From: Cytobacillus oceanisediminis 2691
GTDB taxonomy: Bacteria > Bacillota > Bacilli > Bacillales > Cytobacillaceae
Length of the DNA stretch: 64,000 nt
NCBI RefSeq assembly: GCF_000294775.2
Contig: NZ_CP015506.1
Location: forward strand, 2,269,501-2,333,500
Direction of reading: 5' to 3'
How positions within the stretch are numbered: the stretch's first letter is position 1; each line of letters opens with the position of its first letter. Both the position numbers and the translations under genes were made by a program. Below are positions 16,547 through 24,616 of this stretch, one piece after another. A model generated the notes under the pieces. The model was not told the origin of the DNA. It ran no database searches and saw only the letters and a program-made list of their open reading frames with translations.

Positions 16547-18042
16547 TATTGGCCATCGGAATTATTTATCTTCTTGTCATACTCGTTATCGGGTTATTAT
16601 CCATGAGACACCAAAAAGACATGGACACCTTCTATACCGGGGGGCGGAGATTTGGCCCGTGGCTGGTCGCTTTGGCTGTTTCTTCCACAACCATGTCAGG
16701 TTACGGTTTTATTGGACTGACCGGGCTGGTATATGAGCATGGCTATGCCATTTTTATGATCGGTATTTTTGCCACTGCCGGAATCTTTGTAAGCTTCTTG
16801 ATATTGGCAAAGCCGATGAGGAGAATTACACAAAAATTTGGCGCACTGACCATTCCGGACTTATTGGAAATCCGCTATAACAGCAAAACTGTGCGGGGCA
16901 TTACTGCACTTGCCATCCTTGGCGGAGCAATTGGCTATCAGATGGCTCAATATAAAGCATTGGGCAATATGCTTGAAACCGTATTAGGGGTTGATTATAA
17001 GCTTGCTTTATTTATAGGAGTGGCCATTTTAACGGTATATGTTGTCGGCGGAGGAATGATCAGTGCCGTCTGGACAGACTTTATTCAAATGATTGTCATG
17101 ATTGCGGGCGCTTTAATTGTTTTTATAGGCGGAATGAAAATGGTTGGCGGCATGTCCCAAATGAATGCTGAGCTGACAGCTATTAATCCTGATATGGTTC
17201 AGGCCTTCCATACTACAGGCCCAATCGGAATTTTTGCTTTCATATCCTATTTCTTTATTTACGTAATCGGTCATCAGGGTCAGCCGCATGTTGTAACCAA
17301 ATTCTATATGATCAGAAAAATTTCCATGCTAAAGTGGGCTTGTATTATTGCGGCTTCAACTTACGCGATAACAGCTTTATTGTGGTTTGTTGGCCTTTAT
17401 ACACGAGTAATGGTAAATCGCGGAGAAATGGCAGCACCGGCAACTCCTGATATGGTGGCGCCGATGTTTATCGAAAACTTTTTCCCGCCTGTTGTTGCAG
17501 GAATCATATTTGCTGCTGTCATGGCAGCGATCATGTCGACTAGCGAAGCATTTCTTCTAGTCGCGAGTTCATCGATTGTAAGGGACATCTACCAGCAGAT
17601 CATTAAGAAAGGTGAAAAATTGTCTGAGAAAAAGGAATTGGCGCTATCCAGATGGTTCACTCTTGCGATTATAGCTGTCACATTCCTGCTTTCCCTAAAT
17701 CCCCCTGATCTCGTTGGCTGGCTGGGCAATGCATCATGGGGTATCTTCTCAGCATCATTGCTGCCTGTATTAAGCATCGGCCTATTGTGGAGGCGTGCAA
17801 CGAAGACAGCTGCTATTTGTTCATCTGCTTTAGGGTTCATCTCCAGCCTTGGTCTATACATTCTGAAAGTAAAAGGAATTTATGTTCCAGCACTTGATAC
17901 AGGGGCGATTGCTATGATCATCTCGACCATATCATTAGTTGGTATCTCCCTTATCACAAAGCCTGCATCAAGCCCAATCTTTGAAGATAAGCCAAAAGGA
18001 TCTGCCAAAACCGAAGATCCGGCAGCAGCTAACTTCTCATAA
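16543..18042 (+). CDS. sodium:solute symporter (SSS family)
   Basis: A 499-residue SSS transporter with about 13 spans. Family features include TGGRRFGPWLVALAVSSTTMSG at the start, GNMLETVLGVDY, GGGMISAVWTDFIQ (the classic SSS signature) and AAIMSTSEAFLLVASSSIVRD. It probably imports, with Na+, the carboxylate handled by the upstream ligase and hydratase. It is translationally coupled to the small accessory gene and is the last gene of the SigL operon. Confidence 0.92.
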   Translation: MILAIGIIYLLVILVIGLLSMRHQKDMDTFYTGGRRFGPWLVALAVSSTTMSGYGFIGLTGLVYEHGYAIFMIGIFATAGIFVSFLILAKPMRRITQKFGALTIPDLLEIRYNSKTVRGITALAILGGAIGYQMAQYKALGNMLETVLGVDYKLALFIGVAILTVYVVGGGMISAVWTDFIQMIVMIAGALIVFIGGMKMVGGMSQMNAELTAINPDMVQAFHTTGPIGIFAFISYFFIYVIGHQGQPHVVTKFYMIRKISMLKWACIIAASTYAITALLWFVGLYTRVMVNRGEMAAPATPDMVAPMFIENFFPPVVAGIIFAAVMAAIMSTSEAFLLVASSSIVRDIYQQIIKKGEKLSEKKELALSRWFTLAIIAVTFLLSLNPPDLVGWLGNASWGIFSASLLPVLSIGLLWRRATKTAAICSSALGFISSLGLYILKVKGIYVPALDTGAIAMIISTISLVGISLITKPASSPIFEDKPKGSAKTEDPAAANFS

Positions 18043-18050
18043 AATGGCGC

Positions 18051-18092
18051 CAGGCACCTATACCGCTTTAACAACATGGTATAGGTGCCTGG
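18051..18092 (+). terminator. long hairpin with 14-bp arms at the end of the SigL operon
   Basis: CAGGCACCTATACC and GGTATAGGTGCCTG are perfect inverted arms around a 14-nt loop, followed by TACTTTTC. It may terminate the operon. The arm sequence recurs in part at 19698-19725, so it may also be a dispersed repeat. Confidence 0.6.
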
Positions 18093-18161
18093 TACTTTTC
18101 ATGAATAAATAAGCACCACTGATCCCAAAATAAAAACACTTTCAAATAGGGAGGATTATTC

Positions 18162-18305
18162 ATGAGAGAAACGTGTTTTTATTGTACGAAAGAGATCACG
18201 GACAAACAAATGCATTTGATTTCGTTTGATATGGCAGAAAATGAACGGGAAGAAATCCTCTGCAAAGAATGTTATAGTGAATGGCTTCATGGGATAAAAG
18301 GTTAA
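18162..18305 (+). CDS. 47-residue CxxC...CxxC protein
   Basis: ATG 18162 follows GGGAGG. Cysteines in CFYC (residues 5-8) and CKEC (34-37) are spaced like a small zinc ribbon, with a long acidic linker. Proteins of this size and pattern occur in many bacilli without a known role. It is followed 23 nt later by another small gene and may be co-transcribed with it. Confidence 0.65.
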   Translation: MRETCFYCTKEITDKQMHLISFDMAENEREEILCKECYSEWLHGIKG

Positions 18306-18328
18306 GTAAGAAATAGGGAGGTTTTAGC

Positions 18329-18490
18329 ATGAAATGGGACAAAGATGAAAATGAAAAATCAAAAGTTGAAACGGCTGAAGAAGTGCTTGAAATCAGTTCA
18401 ACAGGCTATGGTTTAGAATCTGTTTCAGAAAGTGAAGTTAATTCTCATGAAAAAGAACGGGAAAATCCGTCCGGCTGCGGAGGAGTATAA
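18329..18490 (+). CDS. 53-residue acidic peptide with Cys-Gly tail
   Basis: ATG 18329 follows GGGAGG. The peptide is strongly acidic, with a short conserved-looking tail NPSGCGGV containing its only cysteine. It has no signal peptide. The leader-plus-short-core look resembles some modified-peptide precursors, but no modifying enzyme gene is near, so the function is open. A clear terminator follows at 18499. Confidence 0.55.
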   Translation: MKWDKDENEKSKVETAEEVLEISSTGYGLESVSESEVNSHEKERENPSGCGGV

Positions 18491-18498
18491 TAGCTTGT

Positions 18499-18526
18499 AA
18501 AACGTCTGCAACCCGCAGGCGTTTTT
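18499..18526 (+). terminator. terminator of the small-gene pair
   Basis: The stem AAACGTCTGC/GCAGGCGTTT has a 5-nt loop and a T-run. Confidence 0.8.
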
Positions 18527-18659
18527 AAATAGTAAAAAAGGTACAACTTAACTTGCAGCAATGCAGGAATACCTCATATCGCCGGTGAATACAATTAGAA
18601 AATGGAAACAGTTTCCTAAATAGAGAGAGGAAGCTAATATTTAAAAAGCTGGGGGAAAA

Positions 18660-19688
18660 ATGAGTAAGCGAAAATGGGGAATATCACTTTTGTTGATTGT
18701 CTGTTTCATAGGATTAGCCGGGTGTTCAGGTAAAGTTGCCGGCGATAATGAGCTGGAGAAAAAGACAGCGGAAAAGGCTAAAGAAGATGAAGAAAAGTCC
18801 AAAGAGGAGGCAAAAGCAGAGGAGCAGGCCAAAGAGGAAGAAAAGAAGGAAGAAGTAAAACCGGTTGTGGTCAATGTGATCGATCCCAATACAAAAGCAG
18901 TACTTAAAACCTTCAGCCCTGCTGAGATGGGCTTTGGAGGTGAAGATGAAAAATATAAGGCAGAACTTGCCCAATGGGCTAAAGAAATAGCACGGGGCAC
19001 GGATGCAAAGCAAGGGTATGATCAAAGAATGACCCTTGATAAATTAGGTCCGGATGGGAAAATTATTAAGGGGCAGCCTGAAATTATCCTTGAAGAAAGT
19101 GAATTGGTGCAGAGGATTATTGATTCGTCTGTAAGCGGAGGCGATGTCGAACTGCCGCTCTATGTATCTGAAAGTGGATATGACCCTGCAGATGTACCCT
19201 ATCTGGGTGAAGTGGTCGTTGCGTCATATACAACCCGTTTTAACAGTGGTGTGGCAGGCAGAACAAAAAATATTGAACTCTCTGCAGAAGCCATCAATAA
19301 TATTATTCTAGGTGTCGGAGATCATTTTTCTTTTAATACAACTGTGGGTCCCAGTGATGAAGCTCATGGATATCAGCCTGCTGAAGAAGCCATTAATGGC
19401 AAGCTCGTGATGGGCATTGGCGGCGGTATTTGCCAAACATCCTCCACACTTTTCAATGCCGTCGATAAAGTCGGGGTCAGCTATGTCGAAAAACACCACC
19501 ATTCCGTGACGGTGGGCTATGTCCCTAAGGGCAGGGATGCAACCGTGTCCTATGGAGGAAAAGACTTCAGATTTGAAAATACTACGGGCATCCCTCTTCT
19601 TGTAAAAGCAAACTTTGGAAATGGTGTTTTAACGATTGAAATCAGAACAGCAAAAAAATATGAAGGATTACTGAAGAAAGCAGTATGA
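18660..19688 (+). CDS. VanW-domain lipoprotein
   Basis: A 342-residue secreted lipoprotein. The signal peptide ends in the lipobox LAGC with Cys22 as the lipidation site. Residues 30-66 are a Lys/Glu-rich linker predicted to be helical. The C-terminal half carries the VanW domain (SFNTTVGPSDEAHGYQPA, GGGICQTSSTLFNAV, HHHSVTVGYVPKGRDATV), as in B. subtilis YoaR. VanW proteins are linked to the cell wall but no reaction is established. GGGGG lies before the ATG. Monocistronic. Confidence 0.88.
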   Translation: MSKRKWGISLLLIVCFIGLAGCSGKVAGDNELEKKTAEKAKEDEEKSKEEAKAEEQAKEEEKKEEVKPVVVNVIDPNTKAVLKTFSPAEMGFGGEDEKYKAELAQWAKEIARGTDAKQGYDQRMTLDKLGPDGKIIKGQPEIILEESELVQRIIDSSVSGGDVELPLYVSESGYDPADVPYLGEVVVASYTTRFNSGVAGRTKNIELSAEAINNIILGVGDHFSFNTTVGPSDEAHGYQPAEEAINGKLVMGIGGGICQTSSTLFNAVDKVGVSYVEKHHHSVTVGYVPKGRDATVSYGGKDFRFENTTGIPLLVKANFGNGVLTIEIRTAKKYEGLLKKAV

Positions 19689-20053
19689 TGGCAGCATGCA
19701 CCTATACCAGGTTTCCGGTAAGGTGCCTGTCTTGTTTTTAAACCACTCTTGCATTGACAGAATAAATTGCTGAAAAAATAAGCAAAAAGCGGAGGGGTTT
19801 GTCCACACCTTTTTAGTCCCTCTTAATACAATAATATAGAAGATCTCCTCCCTAAGGATCTTTGGTCTGCATAGTCGCCGCTAATCTGCCAGCCGGATTA
19901 GCGGCATTTTCTTTGTTATATGCAAATAATGAGAAAGGAAGAGAATTTTCTGTAAATACATGAGCTGATAGGTAAAAAGGACCTGACTTACCAGGTGTGT
20001 TCATGTTAAATTATAAGTAGAATATCCTATTTTATCTGGAAAAGAGGAAAGTC
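19689..20053 (+). other. intergenic region with two hairpins
   Basis: Just after the VanW gene, GCACCTATACC and GGTAAGGTGC (19698-19725) form an imperfect stem whose arm matches the 18051 hairpin. A strong terminator, GCCGCTAATC/GATTAGCGGC then TTTTCTTT, lies at 19877-19913. About 150 nt between them have no open frame. A short untranslated transcript ending at the second hairpin is possible but unproved. Confidence 0.5.
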
Positions 20054-20605
20054 ATGAAATTATCTGTGGCAAAAAAACTGTTCCTCGGGTTTTTATCTGT
20101 CCTTTTATTATTTGGTCTTGAAGCTGCAAGGGCTGGTGAGCATGGCAGGGGCTTTTCGGTTGTCGCAGATGAAGTCCGCAAACTGGCAGAGGGTTCCAAA
20201 CAATCTGCTGTTCAGATTCAGCAAATGATCGGACTTGTTCAGGAAGAAACAAAGCAGGCCGTTCAGGCAATGGAGAAAGGGAATGACCAGGTAAAAGAAG
20301 GCCTTGAAGACACGATGGAAGCAAGTGCTGCTTTTGCCGAAATCGCCGATTCAATGGGTAATGTAACATATAAAGTCGAGGAAGTTTCATCCTCAGTGGA
20401 GGAACTGACTGCCTTAACCAGCCAGATCATTGAAGTCATGACAAATGTGCAGGACATTTCAGAAAAAAATGCAGCAGCTTCACAGGAAACTTCTGCCGCA
20501 ACAGAAGAACAGCTCGCGACAATGGAAGAAGTATCAACATCAGCAGGATCACTTGCAAAGCTTGCGGAAGAACTGCAGGAGGTTGTATCGAGATTTAAAT
20601 TATAA
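20054..20605 (+). pseudogene. internally deleted methyl-accepting chemotaxis protein
   Basis: Residues 1-21 are the cytoplasmic start and first membrane span of a chemoreceptor ([17 protein letters not shown]). They run directly into [24 protein letters not shown], the hairpin tip of the MCP signalling domain, and then the C-terminal helix to a normal end. The ligand-binding domain, second span, HAMP and descending signalling helix are missing: a typical MCP has 550 or more residues, this has 183. The join is in frame. With one arm of the four-helix hairpin gone it should not signal normally. The start has AGAGGAAA upstream, so a protein could still be made. Confidence 0.85.
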
Positions 20606-20634
20606 AAGGGACTCAGCTGAGTCCCTTTTGATTT
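20604..20634. terminator. bidirectional terminator
   Basis: The palindrome AAAGGGACTCAGCTGAGTCCCTTT lies between convergent genes. Confidence 0.85.
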
Positions 20635-20637
20635 GTA

Positions 20638-21612
20638 TTATAAGATTTTAATGGTTAAGGGATACAGATATGGAATAAACGGCTCCTCAATTTCTTTCCA
20701 TTCCTTAATTTTAATCAGAGGAAGCTCCGTCCCATTATAGGATGCCTTATCTATGACTCCGCTAACTTTAACCCACATATTATCATAGAGTTCCGGAGCT
20801 TCCTCCATTTCTGAAAGAAAGCCAATCATACTTGCATCTGCCACACAATGCGTAATCAAAAACCTCGAAATGACAAGCTGATTGGAAGCAAGTCCTTCTT
20901 CTTTATATATAAATCCCTGAAATTCAATTTCCCTGCCAATGAATTTATCAATATCCTTACTGATTTCCTCATAATACAAGCTAAAAACTTTATCATCCAT
21001 CTTAATAGCAGAAGCCGAATAAAGGTCCTTTTTTAATTGCTCAAACTCTTCATTGGATATTTCCTCTACTTCTTCATTTACAGACAGGTCATGTTCCAGC
21101 TCCTCAACTTCTTCCAGCTCTTCTTCAAAAGAATAGTCTTCAAGGTCAAAGTCTGATTCTTCAGAGCCTGCCGATGTATTCACCTCTTGTTTTTGATTCC
21201 CAAGTATGGCCAGCCCGCCTTTCTTTTCAGCAATTGAAGCATCAAGCGTCCTCGCGGGTAAGAAGAATCCTGTTAAAAGTGGAAATAATATAATAGAGTA
21301 TGAAAGCAGCTTTTTACCTGTAAACGGTGTATCACCATGATCATGGTGATGAGAACAGCTATGATCGTCATGGTGGCAGCAATCCTCGCCGTGATGGTGT
21401 TCGTGATCCTCTTTTTCTCTTTTGGAACTCCATATCCTGGTAATCTGAATAAAAAATAAAAATAAAAACAGTATGGAAGCGGATTGACTTAAGCGGACAT
21501 ACTTCGGATTAATATATTTGGTTATATCGCCTGTATAATGAAGCTGAAAAATCAGTCCGCAAAAAGCCAGTAGAATCAGCGCCCTCAATGCCTGCTGAAA
21601 ATGGATTTTCAT
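20638..21612 (-). CDS. ycgQ: YcgQ-like (UPF0703/TIGR03943) subunit of a putative metal permease
   Basis: Of 324 residues, the N-terminal third has two or three membrane spans with a histidine-rich segment between them (HEHHHGEDCCHHDD and SCSHHHDHGD). This is followed by a very acidic linker and a soluble C-terminal domain ending in a conserved RFLITHCVADA region. Family members sit beside UPF0718 permeases and are controlled by zinc repressors. Start ATG 21612 has AGGAGG 6 nt upstream; an in-frame ATG at 21663 overlaps the upstream gene. Second gene of a Zur-type operon. A role in zinc or cobalt handling is inferred. Confidence 0.85.
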   Translation of the reverse strand: MKIHFQQALRALILLAFCGLIFQLHYTGDITKYINPKYVRLSQSASILFLFLFFIQITRIWSSKREKEDHEHHHGEDCCHHDDHSCSHHHDHGDTPFTGKKLLSYSIILFPLLTGFFLPARTLDASIAEKKGGLAILGNQKQEVNTSAGSEESDFDLEDYSFEEELEEVEELEHDLSVNEEVEEISNEEFEQLKKDLYSASAIKMDDKVFSLYYEEISKDIDKFIGREIEFQGFIYKEEGLASNQLVISRFLITHCVADASMIGFLSEMEEAPELYDNMWVKVSGVIDKASYNGTELPLIKIKEWKEIEEPFIPYLYPLTIKIL

Positions 21613-21622
21613 AGCAATCCTC

Positions 21623-22615
21623 CTAAATGAAATTCTGTACAAGAACCAGCGTGAAAAAGACAACGGAAGCGGTCAGCGCTAATACCCCAAGAACAAACTT
21701 CATCCGAAACACACTAAGCATCATGATTGTATTTTTAAAATCGATCATTGGACCAAAGATCAGGAACCCCAGTACGGAAGACTTAGGAAATATGCTGCTG
21801 AATGAGGCACCAATAAAAGCGTCTGCCTCGGAGCATAGTGACAACACATAAGCAAAGCCCATCATGATCAGCAAGGATACAACCGGATTATCAGCATTTT
21901 GCAGAAATGTTTTTGCGGGCATATAGACTTGTACAATGGAAGCTAATAAAGCACCAATTATTAAATATTTGGCCATGTCAAAAAATTCATCGATTGAATG
22001 AGTCAGCATCGACCAAATCCGGTCCAGGAAAGAACGATTGTATTCGCTGCTGTGGGGTAAATGAAGATTATTTTTCAATTGCCCGGACTTAAAGAAGATG
22101 CTCACACTAAAGGCGACTATTATAGCAATTAGGAATCCAAGTCCCATTCTTAAGCCCGCCATTTCAAAATCGTTTCCAAAAGCCATGTATGTAGAAGCAA
22201 TGACGATGGGATTAATCAAGGGCCCAGTCAGCATAAAACCAATCGCTGCATATACTGGAACACCCTTGGACATAAGACGGCGGATAATGGGGACAATTCC
22301 GCATTCACACGCTGGAAAAAGGGCGCCCGCCACGCAGCTCATGACAACAGCAGCCGTTCTATTTTTCGGTATCCACCTTTTTATATGGTCTTCTGTAATG
22401 AAAATTTGGATAAACCCTGCAATCAGCACACCTATCAGGACAAAAGGCAACGCTTCTATTAAGATGCTGATAAAGATAACATTCAAATTTAACAGAGAAG
22501 GGGGAATATCAAAGGATAAACCTAAGCCAGAGCTGAAAGATATTAAATATACCAGAATGGCTATCAAAATTATGCCCGTTATATCAATGATATGGCTGCG
22601 AACAACTCGATTCAT
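21623..22615 (-). CDS. ycgR: YcgR-like UPF0718 permease
   Basis: A 330-residue integral membrane protein with about eight spans of the UPF0718/DUF318 permease family. The conserved block CVAGALFPACECGIVPIIRRL (with the Cys-x-Cys pair) and the second-half repeat SLCSEADAFIGASF are present. AGGAGG lies 5 nt before the ATG. It is the first gene of the operon and lies 10 nt from the ycgQ-like gene. A Zur box lies 23 bp upstream, so derepression by zinc shortage is expected. The transported substrate is not established. Confidence 0.87.
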   Translation of the reverse strand: MNRVVRSHIIDITGIILIAILVYLISFSSGLGLSFDIPPSLLNLNVIFISILIEALPFVLIGVLIAGFIQIFITEDHIKRWIPKNRTAAVVMSCVAGALFPACECGIVPIIRRLMSKGVPVYAAIGFMLTGPLINPIVIASTYMAFGNDFEMAGLRMGLGFLIAIIVAFSVSIFFKSGQLKNNLHLPHSSEYNRSFLDRIWSMLTHSIDEFFDMAKYLIIGALLASIVQVYMPAKTFLQNADNPVVSLLIMMGFAYVLSLCSEADAFIGASFSSIFPKSSVLGFLIFGPMIDFKNTIMMLSVFRMKFVLGVLALTASVVFFTLVLVQNFI

Positions 22616-22637
22616 AGTATCCTCCTGTGTTTAAAAA

Positions 22638-22652
22638 TCGTAATGATTTCGT
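22638..22652. promoter_or_regulatory. Zur box 1 (permease operon)
   Basis: TCGTAATGATTTCGT resembles the Bacillus Zur operator (TCGTAATNATTACGA), with the second half-site imperfect. It lies just upstream of the minus-strand permease start. Confidence 0.7.
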
Positions 22653-22783
22653 TTTATACTCTATATTAATTTTATGATATTGTAAATGGGATTATGAGCA
22701 TTTTGAAAGGATAGGAGAATTGGAGGATAAAAAAATATAAAGTCTATCCTTGCAATCGAAAGAAAATTTTAATATGATTTAAA

Positions 22784-22798
22784 TCGTAACAATTACGA
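22784..22798. promoter_or_regulatory. Zur box 2 (shared intergenic)
   Basis: TCGTAACAATTACGA is a near-perfect Zur operator, extended on both sides by AAA/TTT. It sits mid-way between the divergent genes. Confidence 0.85.
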
Positions 22799-22873
22799 TT
22801 TAATAAAAATCCACCAATATTCTCGAGTAAACACTATATCTAATCAGGGTGAGGGGGAGTAATCAAAAATAAA

Positions 22874-22888
22874 TCGTAATAATTACTA
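22874..22888. promoter_or_regulatory. Zur box 3 (GTPase gene)
   Basis: TCGTAATAATTACTA has one mismatch to the Zur operator and ends 24 bp before the GTPase start codon. Confidence 0.8.
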
Positions 22889-22912
22889 TTTATACCGAAA
22901 AGGAGAGAATCC

Positions 22913-24115
22913 ATGATAAAGAAGTTACCCGTCACTGTACTGAGCGGCTATTTAGGTTCAGGAAAGACCACTCTGCTCAACCACATACTACATAATCGCA
23001 GCAATAAGAAAATTGCAGTGATTGTAAACGATATGAGTGAAGTCAACATAGACGCATCCATGGTAAAAAAAGGCGGTTTTACCAGAACCGATGAAAAGCT
23101 GGTTGAGCTTCAAAACGGCTGTATCTGCTGTACCCTGAGAGAAGACTTAATGATAGAAGTGGAAAGGCTGGTTAAAGAAGGGGATATCGATTATATCCTG
23201 ATTGAATCCTCAGGCATCTCAGAACCTATTCCGATTGCCCAGACTTTTACTTATATGGATGAAAGTTTGGGTATTAACCTTTCAAAATGGTGCACTCTTG
23301 ACACCATGGTTACAGTTGTAGATGCAAATCGTTTTTGGCATGACTTTGCATCCGGAGAAACTCTGCTGGACCGCAAACAGGGCACAGATGAAAGTGACGT
23401 TCGGGAAATTGTTGACTTATTAATTGATCAAATAGAATTCGCAAATGTTATAGTGCTGAACAAGATGGATTTGGTTGATCCGGAAAGCGCTGATGAGCTT
23501 AGGGCTATATTAGAAAAGTTAAATCCTGAAGCGAAAATTATTAATGCCGTAAATTCAGGGGTTGAACCGGAAGAGATCCTTCATACTCGTCTTTTTGATT
23601 TTGAAACGGCGAGCCAGGGAGCAGGCTGGATTAAGGAGCTTAATGAGGAACATACACCGGAAACTGAAGAATATGGAATTTCATCCTTTGTATATAGAAG
23701 GAAAAGGCCTTTCCATCCAGAAAGATTCATGCAATGGCTAGAAGACTTCCCTGCAGATATTGTGAGAGCCAAAGGCTTTTTCTGGCTGGCTTCCCGAAAT
23801 GACATGGCTGGGCTCCTGTCTCAGGCTGGGCCATCCATAACACTGCAAGGTGCCGGGGAATGGATAGCAGCCCTTCCAGAAGTGGAAAGAAACGAAATTT
23901 TAAAAAATGACCCAGAACTTCTTAATAGATGGGATAAGGAATTTGGAGACAGAATGACAGAGCTTGTATTCATTGGCATGGATATGAAACAAGAAGAGGT
24001 TGCATCAAGCCTGGATGATTGTTTACTAACCGACAAAGAAATGAGTTCAGCCTGGAGCAGGCTGGCTGACAGGCTGCCACCTTTTAATTCTACTAGGATG
24101 GAGGAAATAGTATGA
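22913..24115 (+). CDS. zagA: CobW-family zinc GTPase (YciC/ZagA)
   Basis: A G3E-family GTPase that delivers zinc to client enzymes during zinc starvation. The P-loop is [11 protein letters not shown] (residues 12-22), the zinc-binding CxCC motif is in [12 protein letters not shown], and the guanine-specificity NKMD motif is in [11 protein letters not shown]. The C-terminal CobW domain follows ([19 protein letters not shown]). The 400-residue length matches B. subtilis ZagA. AGGAGAG lies just upstream. Two Zur boxes lie upstream. Its TGA overlaps the ATG of a broken L33 gene, so the two were translationally coupled. Confidence 0.93.
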   Translation: MIKKLPVTVLSGYLGSGKTTLLNHILHNRSNKKIAVIVNDMSEVNIDASMVKKGGFTRTDEKLVELQNGCICCTLREDLMIEVERLVKEGDIDYILIESSGISEPIPIAQTFTYMDESLGINLSKWCTLDTMVTVVDANRFWHDFASGETLLDRKQGTDESDVREIVDLLIDQIEFANVIVLNKMDLVDPESADELRAILEKLNPEAKIINAVNSGVEPEEILHTRLFDFETASQGAGWIKELNEEHTPETEEYGISSFVYRRKRPFHPERFMQWLEDFPADIVRAKGFFWLASRNDMAGLLSQAGPSITLQGAGEWIAALPEVERNEILKNDPELLNRWDKEFGDRMTELVFIGMDMKQEEVASSLDDCLLTDKEMSSAWSRLADRLPPFNSTRMEEIV

Positions 24116-24262
24116 AAGTGAAAATTACTTTGGCATGCATTGAAACAGGGTATCGCAACTATAATAACAACCAAAAATAAAAGAAATAATCTACATAGGA
24201 TTGAATTAATGAAATACTCTCCAAAGCTAAAAAAACACACCCTGCACAGGGAGACAAAATAA
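24112..24262 (+). pseudogene. rpmGC: frameshifted zinc-independent ribosomal protein L33
   Basis: The ATG overlaps the GTPase stop. Frame 1 gives [17 protein letters not shown], a clear L33 start, then hits TAA within an A-rich run. Shifting by one base recovers [18 protein letters not shown] and [10 protein letters not shown], the L33 C-terminus, ending at TAA 24260-24262. The second Cys of the first CxxC is Thr and the second Cys pair is lost, as expected of a zinc-free C-minus paralogue. Such paralogues replace Zn-L33 under Zur control. A single-base indel near 24164-24172 explains the break; sequencing error or programmed frameshifting are alternatives. Confidence 0.85.
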
Positions 24263-24432
24263 CATAATCGTTTCCTTTTAATGTCTGGATGAGCTCTGAC
24301 GGAAACTAACAGAGCAATCTGAAAAATTATGTTGATTTTTCCCGGCCCTGCAGATATTCTCAAACTAGGAGATATACGGAAGGGGAATTGAGATTCTATT
24401 ATGTGGCAGAACATGTAATCATTTTAAGCTAA
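24263..24432. other. spacer after the L33 pseudogene
   Basis: No supported gene. A long minus-strand open frame crosses this stretch but overlaps the GTPase gene in antisense and has no ribosome site. Confidence 0.4.
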
Positions 24433-24560
24433 AATAGAGCAGCTTTCTCATAATGTCGGAAAGGTCTCTCTATTTTTAAAAATGATGAAAACAAGGTATG
24501 CCCTGCTGTGAATTCTTAAACCATAAGCTGGCAGATACCTTGTTGTGTATCTGCTTTTTT
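24433..24560 (+). promoter_or_regulatory. structured leader with terminator/antiterminator pair
   Basis: A first hairpin AATAGAG/CTCTATT with an inner CTTTC/GAAAG stem lies at about 24433-24476. The arm ACAAGGTAT (24491-24499) can pair with ATACCTTGT (24535-24543). That pairing would break the strong terminator GCAGATAC/GTATCTGC plus TTTTTT at 24531-24560. Mutually exclusive folds 57 nt ahead of a gene are the hallmark of attenuation. It does not match any riboswitch class I recognise. It could also be two independent terminators. Confidence 0.5.
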
Positions 24561-24616
24561 ATTGGAATCTTTATCTCCTGGCTACCCCGCAGCAGGCCAA
24601 ATTGGAGGGAAAGCTG

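Noticed and set aside
23821..24414. 197-codon minus-strand frame opposite the zinc GTPase
   Set aside because: It overlaps a well-supported gene and the L33 pseudogene in antisense and has no ribosome site.
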